Counted from the first letter of the stretch, positions 1 through 8,228 are shown. The stretch is DNA of 42,715 nucleotides from Chitinophagales bacterium (GCA_022360175.1 JAKSDI010000124.1:1-42715); one strand, 5' to 3'. Translations and numbers: made by a program. The notes: generated from the letters alone by a model not told the origin.

Positions 1-1
1 A

Positions 2-187
2 ATAGCAGAAGAGATATTAGAACATGAAAATAACATTAGTTCTAATGAGGCAGGAGAATTATTGAAAAAAATTAAACTAATTAATTTCTCCAAACACTTA
101 GATTTCGATGACATAGAAAAATTTGGAAATAACCATATAGGCAGATACATTTCACTACTTGAAAGAGTCGTAGAATACGTTGAATAA
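2..187 (+). CDS. C-terminal fragment of an unknown protein (cut by window edge)
   Basis: An open frame enters from the left edge and ends at a TAA at 185-187, giving 61 residues rich in Glu, Lys, Leu and Ile and ending in VVEYVE. The composition is that of a soluble helical C-terminus. I do not recognise the family. The real start lies outside the window. The other forward frames close quickly here, so this is the likely coding frame, but no function can be inferred. Confidence 0.5.
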   Translation: MAEEILEHENNISSNEAGELLKKIKLINFSKHLDFDDIEKFGNNHIGRYISLLERVVEYVE

Positions 188-390
188 AGAGTTGTGGAAT
201 CTTTATGAAAGAATTGAAATTTTGGCAAAAAGAAAGTAATCTTTCGAGCGAAGGGTGGTAGATTTGAAAAATAAATTTCCATTTTAGGTGAAAGAGAAAA
301 AGAATATTGCTCAGAGAAATTTATAAATAATTGAAAAATCCGTCTTCGTTTTCGGCAAATAAAAATTAAAGAAAAAAAGAAGGCGAAAAG
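188..390. other. AT-rich gap, no gene seen
   Basis: No convincing coding frame. The stretch is AT-rich and holds a partly complementary pair of segments, around CGTTTTCGGC near 347-356 and GGCGAAAAGCG near 381-392, that could fold next to the larger structured element starting at 391. Confidence 0.4.
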
Positions 391-577
391 CGAACAAAGC
401 ATACCCATCAGACTGTGAAAAAACTCAAAAACTAGAAATATGAGCGAAAAAATATTCGTTTGAGTATTTGTGAATACTTACTTTTTGAAAGTAATTTTCG
501 ATAAGACATGATAAGCGATTGATTGTTTGGTTTGATGAAATTAGACATTGGGTTTTTTCACAGAATGCCGTTGTGCG
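391..577 (+). repeat. Large foldable element, attC-like (integron-type) candidate
   Basis: The outer arm pairs 391-402 (CGAACAAAGCAT) with 565-577 (ATGCCGTTGTGCG), with a mismatch and a small bulge. Just inside it is a perfect 12-bp inverted repeat, CTGTGAAAAAAC at 413-424 and GTTTTTTCACAG at 552-563. Inside that are minor hairpins, for example GTATT/AATAC near 474-487. It ends 12 bp before the ATG of the next gene. A long imperfect stem placed directly before a cassette-like gene is the layout of integron attC sites, but the 3' box GTTGTGC departs from the GTTRRRY consensus. The fold is seen; attC identity is inference. Confidence 0.4.
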
Positions 578-589
578 AAATAAAAAAGT

Positions 590-1630
590 ATGAAGAAAGA
601 GTTTGAAATCGGGTGGACTAATATAAATTATCAAGGGATATACTTTGATGAAGACGAATCTTTTGCTTCATTCAATGCCGAATCAGACTGTACATTTTTT
701 GACAGTATTTATAGGAATTATAGAAATATACATACAAAATTGGCAGATGAAAATTTATCAATCTTATATTATAGGTTGTCTTCGAAATGGTATATAACAG
801 AAATATCTGATTTATTATCTCATTCCTTTCCATTCTACGATAAAATCATAATAGAAACACCGCCTTTTGAAGTAGTTCAGGAATCATGGTCAAACTCATT
901 TTTATTTGGCTGGTATAGAGAGAATCCTTTTGACCGATTTAATACAGCAAGATGCCAATTTACCTTCTTTACACAAGAATCGCTATACCATCTTCAAGAA
1001 ACCTTCAAAGATTCTATAGCAGATAAAGAAATTTTAATTTTACCGTACTTGAATGCTTGGGGAAACGAAGATGATGGAATGAATTTTTATGAATACGCTG
1101 ATTATAATAATCATATTTCTGAGACGAGTCACTACCTTTTTAATCAAAATCAATTAGAGTTTTATGATAATTCGAATCCCATTGACATTAATGATGAGTT
1201 CCAAATATTTTCCTTAAAATGCGATAATCCGTTTAATATGATCAAATTGAGAAGAGATGAAAGTGATTATTTTAATAGGATAAAGAACTATTCTAAAGAA
1301 GTAATTGAAAGTAAAAATTTTAGTCATAAGGAATTAGTTGATGCTATTGAAACGGGTTATTTAGAGTATAAATCAAGATTAGATCATCTAAAAAGGAAAG
1401 GAGTCCTTACAAGAATAGGAGCAAGTTTATTCCCTATTGGAGCTTCTTTTGGACTTCTTATAGATGGAAACCTTTTGTCGAGATCGGGAATTTTAATTTC
1501 AATGTCGTCAACAGCAATGCTTATTAGAGCTGTATTGGATCAAATAAAATCAGAATCAGATATAAAGAAAGAACCATATCATTTTTTAAGATTAGCGAAT
1601 AAAATTGGAAAGTGGCAGTCTTTAAAATAA
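590..1630 (+). CDS. Unknown protein with C-terminal membrane-segment pair
   Basis: 346 residues, start ATG at 590; I do not recognise the family. The first ~260 residues are soluble and unusually rich in aromatic and acidic residues (many Phe, Tyr, Trp, Asp, Glu). Residues ~265-280 are basic and helical. Residues ~281-315 form two hydrophobic segments (around IGASLFPIGASFGLLI and ILISMSSTAMLI), followed by a charged tail. This suggests a cytosolic domain tethered to the membrane by a C-terminal hairpin. It lies between two attC-like elements (391-577 and 1635-1702), as an integron cassette would. It is AT-rich compared with the core genes to the right. No enzymatic motif was seen. Confidence 0.7.
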   Translation: MKKEFEIGWTNINYQGIYFDEDESFASFNAESDCTFFDSIYRNYRNIHTKLADENLSILYYRLSSKWYITEISDLLSHSFPFYDKIIIETPPFEVVQESWSNSFLFGWYRENPFDRFNTARCQFTFFTQESLYHLQETFKDSIADKEILILPYLNAWGNEDDGMNFYEYADYNNHISETSHYLFNQNQLEFYDNSNPIDINDEFQIFSLKCDNPFNMIKLRRDESDYFNRIKNYSKEVIESKNFSHKELVDAIETGYLEYKSRLDHLKRKGVLTRIGASLFPIGASFGLLIDGNLLSRSGILISMSSTAMLIRAVLDQIKSESDIKKEPYHFLRLANKIGKWQSLK

Positions 1631-1634
1631 AATC

Positions 1635-1702
1635 GCACTACACAGGCTATGATGTCCATGCCTTCTAACGTCGGCACGGCACATAGCCAAACCTTGTTAG
1701 GC
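1635..1702 (+). repeat. attC-like recombination site candidate between two genes
   Basis: Starts 5 bp after the stop of the upstream gene and ends 18 bp before the next ATG. The inner stem is perfect: GGCTATG (1645-1651) with CATAGCC (1682-1688). After an unpaired AAACCT on the right arm, the outer stem pairs 1635-1644 (GCACTACACA) with 1695-1702 (TGTTAGGC), leaving A1637 and C1641 bulged out of the left arm. The right end GTTAGGC matches the attC R' consensus GTTRRRY. Bulged bases on one arm and an asymmetric spacer are attC hallmarks. Against it, the left box carries two extra bases compared with RYYYAAC. No integrase gene is in the window. Confidence 0.45.
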
Positions 1703-1720
1703 ATTATAAAAAAACAAAAA

Positions 1721-3616
1721 ATGGAAGAATATCTGAAAATATTTAACCAGACGGTAAAGACCCTAAGGAATGCAAATTGGATTGTAGAAAGTTGGACATC
1801 AAATAATAAAAATGATTCTGACGAAGAATTAGGAATGCAAAAATTGTCAACTGATAAGGAAATTATGCAGAAGACTGGTGAATTGTTTTCAAGAGGTGCA
1901 GATTCTACGGAAGTAATGAAAACTATTGGAAGCATTTTAACTTTATCAACAGGGTTGAATGCAGTTGTAACAGGAATTGGACTTTATCAAATAGACAAAA
2001 CATTAAAGCTGGGATTTGACAAATTAGATAATTCGATAATGAATTTAAAAAAATCCATAGATGAAGGCTTTAACAAATTAGACAACACTTTAAAGAAAGG
2101 TTTTTTTCAAATTGACACTACTTTACAGACAGGATTTACAGAATTAATAAAAAGGCAAGAACTCGAAATTCAAGTCTCAAAAAAAATATTAGAACTAACT
2201 GCTGCTCCACTGAAGGCAAAAATTGAAGAAAAAAAAAGATATGCAATTGAAAGATATAATAGAGGTGAATATGAATTTTCGCTTGAACGATTCATTAAGT
2301 TGCACGAAGAAGCAGAAGAAATTGGATTGATAGATTATTTGATACCGAAATATATCGCAATAATTTATTTTAAATACTTAGGTCAACCTGTAGACTCTAT
2401 AGAATGGTTTAAAAAATCAATTGAATACTCTCAAAGGGCAGAAAAACACGAAACCGCATTAAGTTATGTAATTCTTGCTGATGCATATTATACATGTCAC
2501 CTGCTGGAGAAAAATAAAGAAGAAAAACATCTTTACATTAACAAAGCTATTTTATCAATAGATGAGGTGATGAATTTCGCACAAAAAGAGAATTTAGAGA
2601 CTGATGAATTAGCTTACCTTAAGGCTCTTTACTTGTCTGCGAGCAATAAATTAAATCAGTCTATCAATATACTTAGGAGGCTCATGGCTAAAAATCCAGT
2701 TTATTTCATAAAAATTTTAACAGAAAGTGGATTTAGGAAAATTAAAAATGAAATTGGGGTGCTTTCAAAAGATTTATTTATGGAAAACAATAGAAATATC
2801 AAGATTTATGAGGAGAGGTATTTAGAAAAGATTTGGTTGATAATTAGGGATAAAACCATACGAGAAGTTAACTCAATAGATAGTTTTCAATATTATGAGC
2901 ATAGAGACAGAATTACTCAAGGTGTAATTCACAAATTTTCAAGGAGACTCGAAACTAGAAATGAAATTGATTTTAGTTTTATCCTTTTGCAATCAAAAAT
3001 GCACCAATATATGTATGCATTGGAGTCGAAAGTATCTGAAATAGTTAGCAACACACTTAAAGAATTTGTTAGAGAAACCCAGAAAAAAATTACGAAAAAA
3101 ATAGAAGATTACCGTTTCTCTTCTAATCGTGATATTCGCAGCTTTTTTATTCATGCTGACGATATTATAATCAATACTAATAATTTGTCTTATATAGATT
3201 CCTTTTCAAAAAGGAAATCAAATTTGGAATATGAACTTTTTGATTCAATTGGTGCAGAAAACTTATCCTCGATTTTAAGAAGAAGAGTGGAAGAGTCTCT
3301 ATATTATGCTTCAGAGTATTTAGCTCATGGATTAGAAGATGCAATGAGAAGAATATTAAACGATGAATTGATGCGTCTTCTTAAAAGAAAATTATACCAA
3401 GAGCAGAAAACTACTGAATGGATATTGAAAGGTGAATTAGCACGGATGATTGAATTGCGTAAAGAATTGACACGCTCCGACGACTACATACGCATTCATT
3501 TACTTAAGCTTTATTATGACAAAGTTTTCATGGATTTTGACAATTCCTATGATGAAATTTATTCCAATTTTATAGCGATGCTAAAAGAATCTAAATTGAA
3601 AGCATACAATGCCTAA
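1721..3616 (+). CDS. Unknown protein: hydrophobic segment, hendecad coiled coil, TPR-like helices
   Basis: I take ATG 1721 as the start, since the upstream in-frame codons from 1649 lie inside the attC-like fold; this gives 631 residues. Residues ~68-90 are hydrophobic (ILTLSTGLNAVVTGIGLY). Residues ~91-145 carry repeated GF.(K/Q)(L/I)D..L units, several 11 residues apart, typical of an amphipathic hendecad coiled coil. Residues ~195-360 look like degenerate TPR helices. The rest is helical and charged, without recognisable catalytic motifs. A hydrophobic segment plus an amphipathic coil plus a helical solenoid would suit a membrane-acting or effector protein, but that is speculation. Family not recognised. 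It lies directly after an attC-like site. Confidence 0.7.
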   Translation: MEEYLKIFNQTVKTLRNANWIVESWTSNNKNDSDEELGMQKLSTDKEIMQKTGELFSRGADSTEVMKTIGSILTLSTGLNAVVTGIGLYQIDKTLKLGFDKLDNSIMNLKKSIDEGFNKLDNTLKKGFFQIDTTLQTGFTELIKRQELEIQVSKKILELTAAPLKAKIEEKKRYAIERYNRGEYEFSLERFIKLHEEAEEIGLIDYLIPKYIAIIYFKYLGQPVDSIEWFKKSIEYSQRAEKHETALSYVILADAYYTCHLLEKNKEEKHLYINKAILSIDEVMNFAQKENLETDELAYLKALYLSASNKLNQSINILRRLMAKNPVYFIKILTESGFRKIKNEIGVLSKDLFMENNRNIKIYEERYLEKIWLIIRDKTIREVNSIDSFQYYEHRDRITQGVIHKFSRRLETRNEIDFSFILLQSKMHQYMYALESKVSEIVSNTLKEFVRETQKKITKKIEDYRFSSNRDIRSFFIHADDIIINTNNLSYIDSFSKRKSNLEYELFDSIGAENLSSILRRRVEESLYYASEYLAHGLEDAMRRILNDELMRLLKRKLYQEQKTTEWILKGELARMIELRKELTRSDDYIRIHLLKLYYDKVFMDFDNSYDEIYSNFIAMLKESKLKAYNA

Positions 3617-3731
3617 TCGAGCCCCCCTTTAACTACATAAAAAAAAGCACCAAAAACAAAGGTTGTCAATAGCCTGGTTTTTCCGTATATTCAATGTAAG
3701 GACTTTGGCACATTCCAAAGAGAAACCTCGT

Positions 3732-4024
3732 CTACACTGCTTCAAATATCGCCACAATGACATCTCCATTTTTAGCTTCCAGCGAACAATCCACAATCAG
3801 TATATCGCCTTCATAAATTCCAGCTCCTACCATCGAATTACCGGAAACTTTAACGAAAAAGTGGTTTCCGGATTTTTGATCAAGTAAGCATTCAAATCAA
3901 GTTCTTGCTCGAGATAATCATCGGCAGGTGAAGGAAAACCAGCAGAAACAGATGAATAGAGGGGAATGGAAATTTTTAGCTCAGGTAAAGGAATGACCTT
4001 CACAATAGTATGCTTATTGTTCAT
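3732..4024 (-). pseudogene. umuD: umuD-like (LexA/S24-type) relic, frameshifted and truncated
   Basis: The first frame (from 4024) encodes GFPSPADDYLEQELDLNAYL, a clear UmuD N-terminal signature including the cleavage-region context, then runs off into a stop at 3827. If one base is added in the A5 run at 3856-3860, the reading continues as FVKVSGNSMVGAGIYEGDIL and IVDCSLEAKNGDVIVAIFE, which is the UmuD core with the nucleophile Ser in GNSM. A TAG at 3732-3734 then ends it before the catalytic Lys region and the C-terminus. No umuC follows. UmuD normally self-cleaves to activate the translesion polymerase UmuC; this copy cannot. The break abuts the accessory segment on its left. Confidence 0.85.
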
Positions 4025-4220
4025 GGCAATTTAAATGCTGTAGTTTTGAGTATATTCAATCTGCAATATAAATCAAAATGTTTATCCATTGGTCAAAAAA
4101 ACTACATTTTACCATAATTTGTTTTAACTTATATGAAATAGCTTTTCTTGGGGATTGAGGGGGAGAGGAGAGTGGTAGAGCCCGAACGATTAGTCTTTTT
4201 ATTTATCTAAGTACGAATCT

Positions 4221-4826
4221 TTAATCTATCTCTCTATTCTGTCTATTTTCTTTAACTGATTCATCCAGTTTCAAAGTCTCTACAATAGCATTCAAATCCT
4301 TATAATACCATGTATCGAAAATATGTGCACGCTTCAAAAAAATATAGCTAAAAATAAAGCTGATAACAATTAGAATGATGAAGTATACTGGATTAGATAC
4401 TCCAAAAAACAAAAGTTTAATCAATAATGTAAGACTTAATATTAGTAAGCTAAATGATAGATTATGAGACATCGTTTTCACAACTTTCCACTGTTGAATA
4501 AAAAAGTGGTTTTGTGGAGACAATTCTCTAACTAATACTCTTTTTTGAGAGTTGGACAGTTTAGTCTCATGTGGGTCTGTTTTACCCCATATTTTGACTC
4601 CTACCTTTGCATGCAGCCAAGATTCAGGATTATCTATTACATTTCCTATAATATAAGCTACAAAGATTAAGATAATACCTAAACTAAGACTTATATCTGA
4701 GAGTTGTCCAAAAAGATCATTAAGACTTTTTATATCTTCTCTAAATACCCAAATAGGTAATAGTATTATACCACCAGGTAGAGCATATGAGAAAAGATCA
4801 AAAACACTAAACTTCAATTCCTTCAT
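4221..4826 (-). CDS. Unknown integral membrane protein (about four helices)
   Basis: 201 residues starting MKELKFSVFDLFSYALPGG. Hydrophobic helices lie at about 15-28, 45-63, 120-137 and 142-162. A polar, basic loop (about 65-115, with WGKTDPHETK) sits between helices two and three, and the C-terminal tail is charged. The opening motif (F.YALPGG) resembles small membrane proteins of unknown function found in many Bacteroidota; I cannot assign a family. It lies downstream of the 190-residue gene on the same strand with 77 bp between, so the two may be co-transcribed. AT-rich like the rest of the left segment. Confidence 0.65.
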   Translation of the reverse strand: MKELKFSVFDLFSYALPGGIILLPIWVFREDIKSLNDLFGQLSDISLSLGIILIFVAYIIGNVIDNPESWLHAKVGVKIWGKTDPHETKLSNSQKRVLVRELSPQNHFFIQQWKVVKTMSHNLSFSLLILSLTLLIKLLFFGVSNPVYFIILIVISFIFSYIFLKRAHIFDTWYYKDLNAIVETLKLDESVKENRQNREID

Positions 4827-4903
4827 ATTACAGATGATTGTTCCTATTCTTCAGCAATTAATCGCTTAGCTTCTGTTTGTTGATTTTTGTTTTGGTCATC
4901 GTA

Positions 4904-5476
4904 TTATTCATATCTTATCTCAAGATGAAGGTATTCTTCATTCTCTCCCTCTTTGGTGTCCCATTTTAATCCGTGCATTCCAAAAAACTGGTAAATCGTA
5001 TCCCCGCCAATTTCAAAAAACTTCTCTCTTGTTTTCTCTGGAATAGAGAATTCCTGTTTGATCTTATCTGTTACTCCCCAATTATCCATTAATCTCATCA
5101 TTGATTCCTCACCATATTTCACTTCACTTTGGATAATTGACAATAACAATTCGCCATTTTGGAATTTTGCTAACCTTCCATCTCCACAAGTTGATTGATA
5201 GTATCCTAATAGAATTTTCGTTTGCAACTCTTTCGATAATCTCCTTAAGAGTTCATCATGAAAGTATAAGGTGAATTCATAATTCAGGACTATCTCCACC
5301 CAGTTTTTATTATAATTTTTCGAAAGAATTATTGTATCACTGCCGTTTTCCCAAAATCTCCATCCTTGCTCGTCTGTATCAATTTCTTCATTGACTATCT
5401 TATAATATTTGCCAATGATTTTCTTTACTATCTCTATGTTGTCGATGTTTATAAATACTTTTGAAAATGTTCCCAT
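4904..5476 (-). CDS. Unknown soluble protein
   Basis: 190 residues, start ATG at 5476. No signal peptide or membrane segment. The sequence is acidic with many Trp, Tyr and Phe (for example DEQGWRFWENGSDTIILS), an alpha/beta pattern without known catalytic motifs. The size, acidity and placement in an accessory region would fit an immunity or antitoxin-like protein, but nothing specific supports this. It reads towards the four-helix membrane protein gene 77 bp downstream. Confidence 0.6.
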   Translation of the reverse strand: MGTFSKVFINIDNIEIVKKIIGKYYKIVNEEIDTDEQGWRFWENGSDTIILSKNYNKNWVEIVLNYEFTLYFHDELLRRLSKELQTKILLGYYQSTCGDGRLAKFQNGELLLSIIQSEVKYGEESMMRLMDNWGVTDKIKQEFSIPEKTREKFFEIGGDTIYQFFGMHGLKWDTKEGENEEYLHLEIRYE

Positions 5477-5604
5477 TGATTCTGTTTTAACGGCTTTGTG
5501 TTTTAGAGCTTCGTGATTTTCCAGAGAAGTGCCTCATTACACTTGTGTAGAAAGTTGTTGGCGTTCATTACAAATACGATATAGTCCTTGTCGTCACTTG
5601 TCAG

Positions 5605-5644
5605 GAAACTGTCTCAAAAGTAGGTCACTTCTTGGAACAGCCTC
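5605..5644. repeat. 40-bp imperfect palindrome, possible IS-end scar
   Basis: The arms start GAAACTGTCTCAAAAGT and (reverse strand) GAGGCTGTTCCAAGAAGT, which agree over CTGT..CAA and AGT and nearly abut. They resemble terminal inverted repeats of transposons with GAGRCTGT-type ends. The surrounding gap 5477-5839 holds no credible gene: an 85-codon frame at 5529-5786 has cysteine-rich, low-likelihood composition. The rest of the gap is promoter space for the genes on both sides. Flanking target-site duplications were not evident. Confidence 0.3.
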
Positions 5645-5839
5645 TAACTTTATGACAGCTTCAAAACAATTTACGGCTCACCTTCTAACATCTTTTTCCA
5701 CGATAAGACAACTTATTATTAAAGAGAGAATCTTTTATATCGCTGATAAGTCTCTAAAAATATTCCGAAATGACGGCAAGCTTTAGCAAGGTTACTACTT
5801 CTTTCGGCATAGGATAACACTCATATAGATATTGTTTTT

Positions 5840-6955
5840 ATGAAATTGATTGTAGATTTTATTTTAATAGCAGGGCTACTGCTTAATTTGATCGTATTAG
5901 CAGGACTCTTTAGATTGAAGTATAAACAGCTACCACAACGCATTCTTATCGTTTTTTGGTGTTTTATTTTGATAATTATTCTACACTTTTATGCTGCACT
6001 GCATGGATTGAGAACCTTTAACCGTATTACATTTTTATTTGAAGATGGTGCTCGGTTCTTCTTACCTCCACTAGTCTTCCTATACATCAAATCTATCTTC
6101 TTTAATACTGAGCAATTCCTTAAAAAGAACATTAAGCATTTTATCCCGGTTGTGGGCTATTTTATTGGTTATACTTTCCCCAGGTTTATTAATTTATGGA
6201 CTGATCCTGATATGTTTAATCACATTAATATCATCCATCGATATATCAATATAACAATTATAAAAGACGCTTTTGCAATTAGCTATTTTTTAATGGCTTT
6301 GCTGATGTTAATACGTGTTCGAAAGTCTATGAAACACCATTATTCTTATATGAAGGAAAAAGATTTTTCATGGTTGAGTAAGTTTCTCATTTGTTTTTTA
6401 GCAGTGGTTGGCCTTGATTTTATACTAACGATAATTGAAATAACTGCTGGATATAATGTAGAATGGGATGGATACATTACTATGACTTTGCTAATCTTCT
6501 CTATGGGATACCTGGGATTTAATGGCCTTTCGCAGTCGACTATCTTTCTTCCGGATTTTCTTATCAATAAAAATCTATCACAAGAACGCACTGGAATAGC
6601 GGTGTCTGATAATATGGAACAGGTCAAGCAAGAGCTGGAAAAAACCATGAAGCTGGAAAAACCATACCTCGACTCCAAACTAACCTTGAGATCGCTGGCA
6701 GAAAAAATTAATATTTCAGAAAGAAAACTCTCTACTTTACTTAATGAAGTGATGCAGATTTCATTCTATGATTATGTCAATATGTACCGAGTGCAAGAAG
6801 TCACAGAGCTATTGTCTCAGGAAGAATATTCAAAATACTCAGTTGAAGGAATAGGAAAGATGTGTGGGTTTAACTCAAAAAGCACTTTTTTCAGGGTTTT
6901 TAAGAAGGTAACCGGATTTTCACCAGCGGCTTATGTAGCCAATCTTAAAGATTAG
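5840..6955 (+). CDS. Seven-helix membrane sensor fused to AraC-type DNA-binding domain
   Basis: 371 residues. Seven hydrophobic helices lie within residues 1-235 (at about 2-24, 34-53, 73-92, 102-118, 136-156, 176-199 and 208-228). A linker follows, then a C-terminal AraC/HTH_18 domain (about 265-371) with both helix-turn-helix units: LTLRSLAEKINISERKLSTL and the second ending GFNSKSTFFRVFKKVTGFSP. The latter is the conserved AraC signature. This architecture is common in Bacteroidota, where it acts as a one-component membrane sensor-regulator; the ligand is unknown. A serine hydrolase gene follows 119 bp downstream on the same strand and has its own -7 box, so it is a plausible target. Confidence 0.9.
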   Translation: MKLIVDFILIAGLLLNLIVLAGLFRLKYKQLPQRILIVFWCFILIIILHFYAALHGLRTFNRITFLFEDGARFFLPPLVFLYIKSIFFNTEQFLKKNIKHFIPVVGYFIGYTFPRFINLWTDPDMFNHINIIHRYINITIIKDAFAISYFLMALLMLIRVRKSMKHHYSYMKEKDFSWLSKFLICFLAVVGLDFILTIIEITAGYNVEWDGYITMTLLIFSMGYLGFNGLSQSTIFLPDFLINKNLSQERTGIAVSDNMEQVKQELEKTMKLEKPYLDSKLTLRSLAEKINISERKLSTLLNEVMQISFYDYVNMYRVQEVTELLSQEEYSKYSVEGIGKMCGFNSKSTFFRVFKKVTGFSPAAYVANLKD

Positions 6956-7019
6956 GTCTCAATACGCGCAAAAAGACTCTTGAGGCCCGGTGAAAATTAG
7001 CAAATCTGGAATCTGTTAA

Positions 7020-7027
7020 TAGCTTTG
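7020..7027 (+). promoter_or_regulatory. Bacteroidota -7 box
   Basis: TAGCTTTG is a perfect match to the TAnnTTTG consensus of the Bacteroidota primary sigma factor. It lies 47 bp before the ATG of the serine hydrolase gene. No clear TTG is present at the -33 position, which would fit a promoter that needs an activator such as the adjacent AraC protein. Confidence 0.45.
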
Positions 7028-7074
7028 AACTTTCGTTTGAAGTAAATTATAAGTATTCCTTTTTAATCAATACC

Positions 7075-8199
7075 ATGAAGAAATTAACAGTTATAATTTT
7101 TATAGTCTTTGCGACACTAGAAATGGTACCCCAAATTAAATCAATCAATACAATTGATGAAACTGAGCAATTAATTCGATCCCTAGATGGTAAGATGATT
7201 AAGCCATATGATCTAGATGTTTTTTTGAAACAACAAATGGATTCGCTAGATATCCCAGGGTTATCCTTTGCTTATGTAAATGATGATAAAATTGTTTACA
7301 GTAAAAATTTAGGGGTTACTAATACTGAAACAAAAGAACTAGTAACCGCTAAGACGCTATTTGATGCGGCTTCCATTTCCAAAACAGTATTCAGCTTTTT
7401 TACAATGCAAATGGTTGATAAAGGCTTACTTAAGCTAGACATCCCACTCTATGAATATCTCGAAAATCCAGATATTGCCTATGATGAACGCTATAAGAAA
7501 ATTACAGCTAGAATGGCATTATCACATACTACAGGATTTCCCAACTGGCGCTACCTGAATGAGAATGGTTATGATCCGAATGGAAAGCTGCGGATTGAAT
7601 TTGAACCAGGTACACAATATCAGTATTCTGGAGAAGGTTTTAAGTATCTCGCCCAGGTAATTGCACATCTTTTAAATACGGATATGAATGGTTTGCAGGA
7701 AATAATGGAAAAAGAATTATTTAATCCGTTAGAAATGGGACACAGTAGTTTTATTTGGAATGATTATCTCGAAAAGTATCGAGCAGATGGACATATAGGA
7801 GGGGATCCTAACGCTGGTTGGAGTAGCAATTCAAAAAATCCCAATTTTAATGCTGCAGCAAGCTTACAAACCAATGCTACTGCTTATGGCAACTTTTTAG
7901 CAGCCTTGATGAGTGAAAAGTTATTATCTAAAGACAGTCGTAAAGAAATACTAAAAGTGCAATCCTTACGCCCAAAGATTGGAGAAAGGCCAGGCGTTAA
8001 ATATGGACTTGGAATTATAATAGATGACGCAACTTATGGAACTAATTATGCGCATAGTGGTGATAATGGTAGTGCTACCTCACAATTTCTTTTTAATGAA
8101 GAAAACAAAAGTGGGTACGTATTTTTCACCAATATGGAAAATGAACGAATGCGAATATTTAATGACAGCCTGCAAAAATTTCTTTTAAAAAAGGAATAG
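7075..8199 (+). CDS. Exported serine hydrolase, beta-lactamase/class C fold
   Basis: 374 residues with an N-terminal signal-like hydrophobic segment (about 4-17). The serine beta-lactamase (PF00144) active-site motifs are in order: S100-I-S-K103 (SxxK, nucleophile and base), Y184-S-G (YxN position), and H327-S-G (the KTG position, His form as in many esterases and peptidases of this family). The KTG-to-HSG change and GHS-type context (MGHSSFIW) are usual for D-aminopeptidase- or esterase-like members rather than true beta-lactamases. Substrate unknown; periplasmic site inferred. Converges with the amidase gene 29 bp downstream. Confidence 0.88.
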   Translation: MKKLTVIIFIVFATLEMVPQIKSINTIDETEQLIRSLDGKMIKPYDLDVFLKQQMDSLDIPGLSFAYVNDDKIVYSKNLGVTNTETKELVTAKTLFDAASISKTVFSFFTMQMVDKGLLKLDIPLYEYLENPDIAYDERYKKITARMALSHTTGFPNWRYLNENGYDPNGKLRIEFEPGTQYQYSGEGFKYLAQVIAHLLNTDMNGLQEIMEKELFNPLEMGHSSFIWNDYLEKYRADGHIGGDPNAGWSSNSKNPNFNAAASLQTNATAYGNFLAALMSEKLLSKDSRKEILKVQSLRPKIGERPGVKYGLGIIIDDATYGTNYAHSGDNGSATSQFLFNEENKSGYVFFTNMENERMRIFNDSLQKFLLKKE

Positions 8200-8228
8200 T
8201 TATTCAATGGCATATGTGAGCTATTGCC

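Noticed and set aside
3663-3887. 74-codon frame on the plus strand
   Set aside because: It is antisense to the umuD relic, whose reading is clearly recognisable; no independent coding signal.
5477-5575. A third attC-like element upstream of the 190-residue gene (minus strand, CGCCAACAAC ... GCCGTTAAAAC)
   Set aside because: The wording resembles the other two elements, but I could not pair the arms over more than a few bases, so it does not meet the same standard.
5529-5786. 85-codon open frame on the plus strand
   Set aside because: Its composition (many Cys, His and Ser early, no family features) is unlike neighbouring proteins, it overlaps the palindrome at 5605-5644, and it has no promoter or start context.
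6956-7000. Terminator after the AraC gene (CTCAA ... TTGAG)
   Set aside because: Only five base pairs with no T run; too weak to call.
7075-8199. Antibiotic beta-lactamase
   Set aside because: SxxK is present, but the third motif is HSG instead of KTG and the second is YSG, typical of esterases and peptidases of the fold; resistance should not be inferred.
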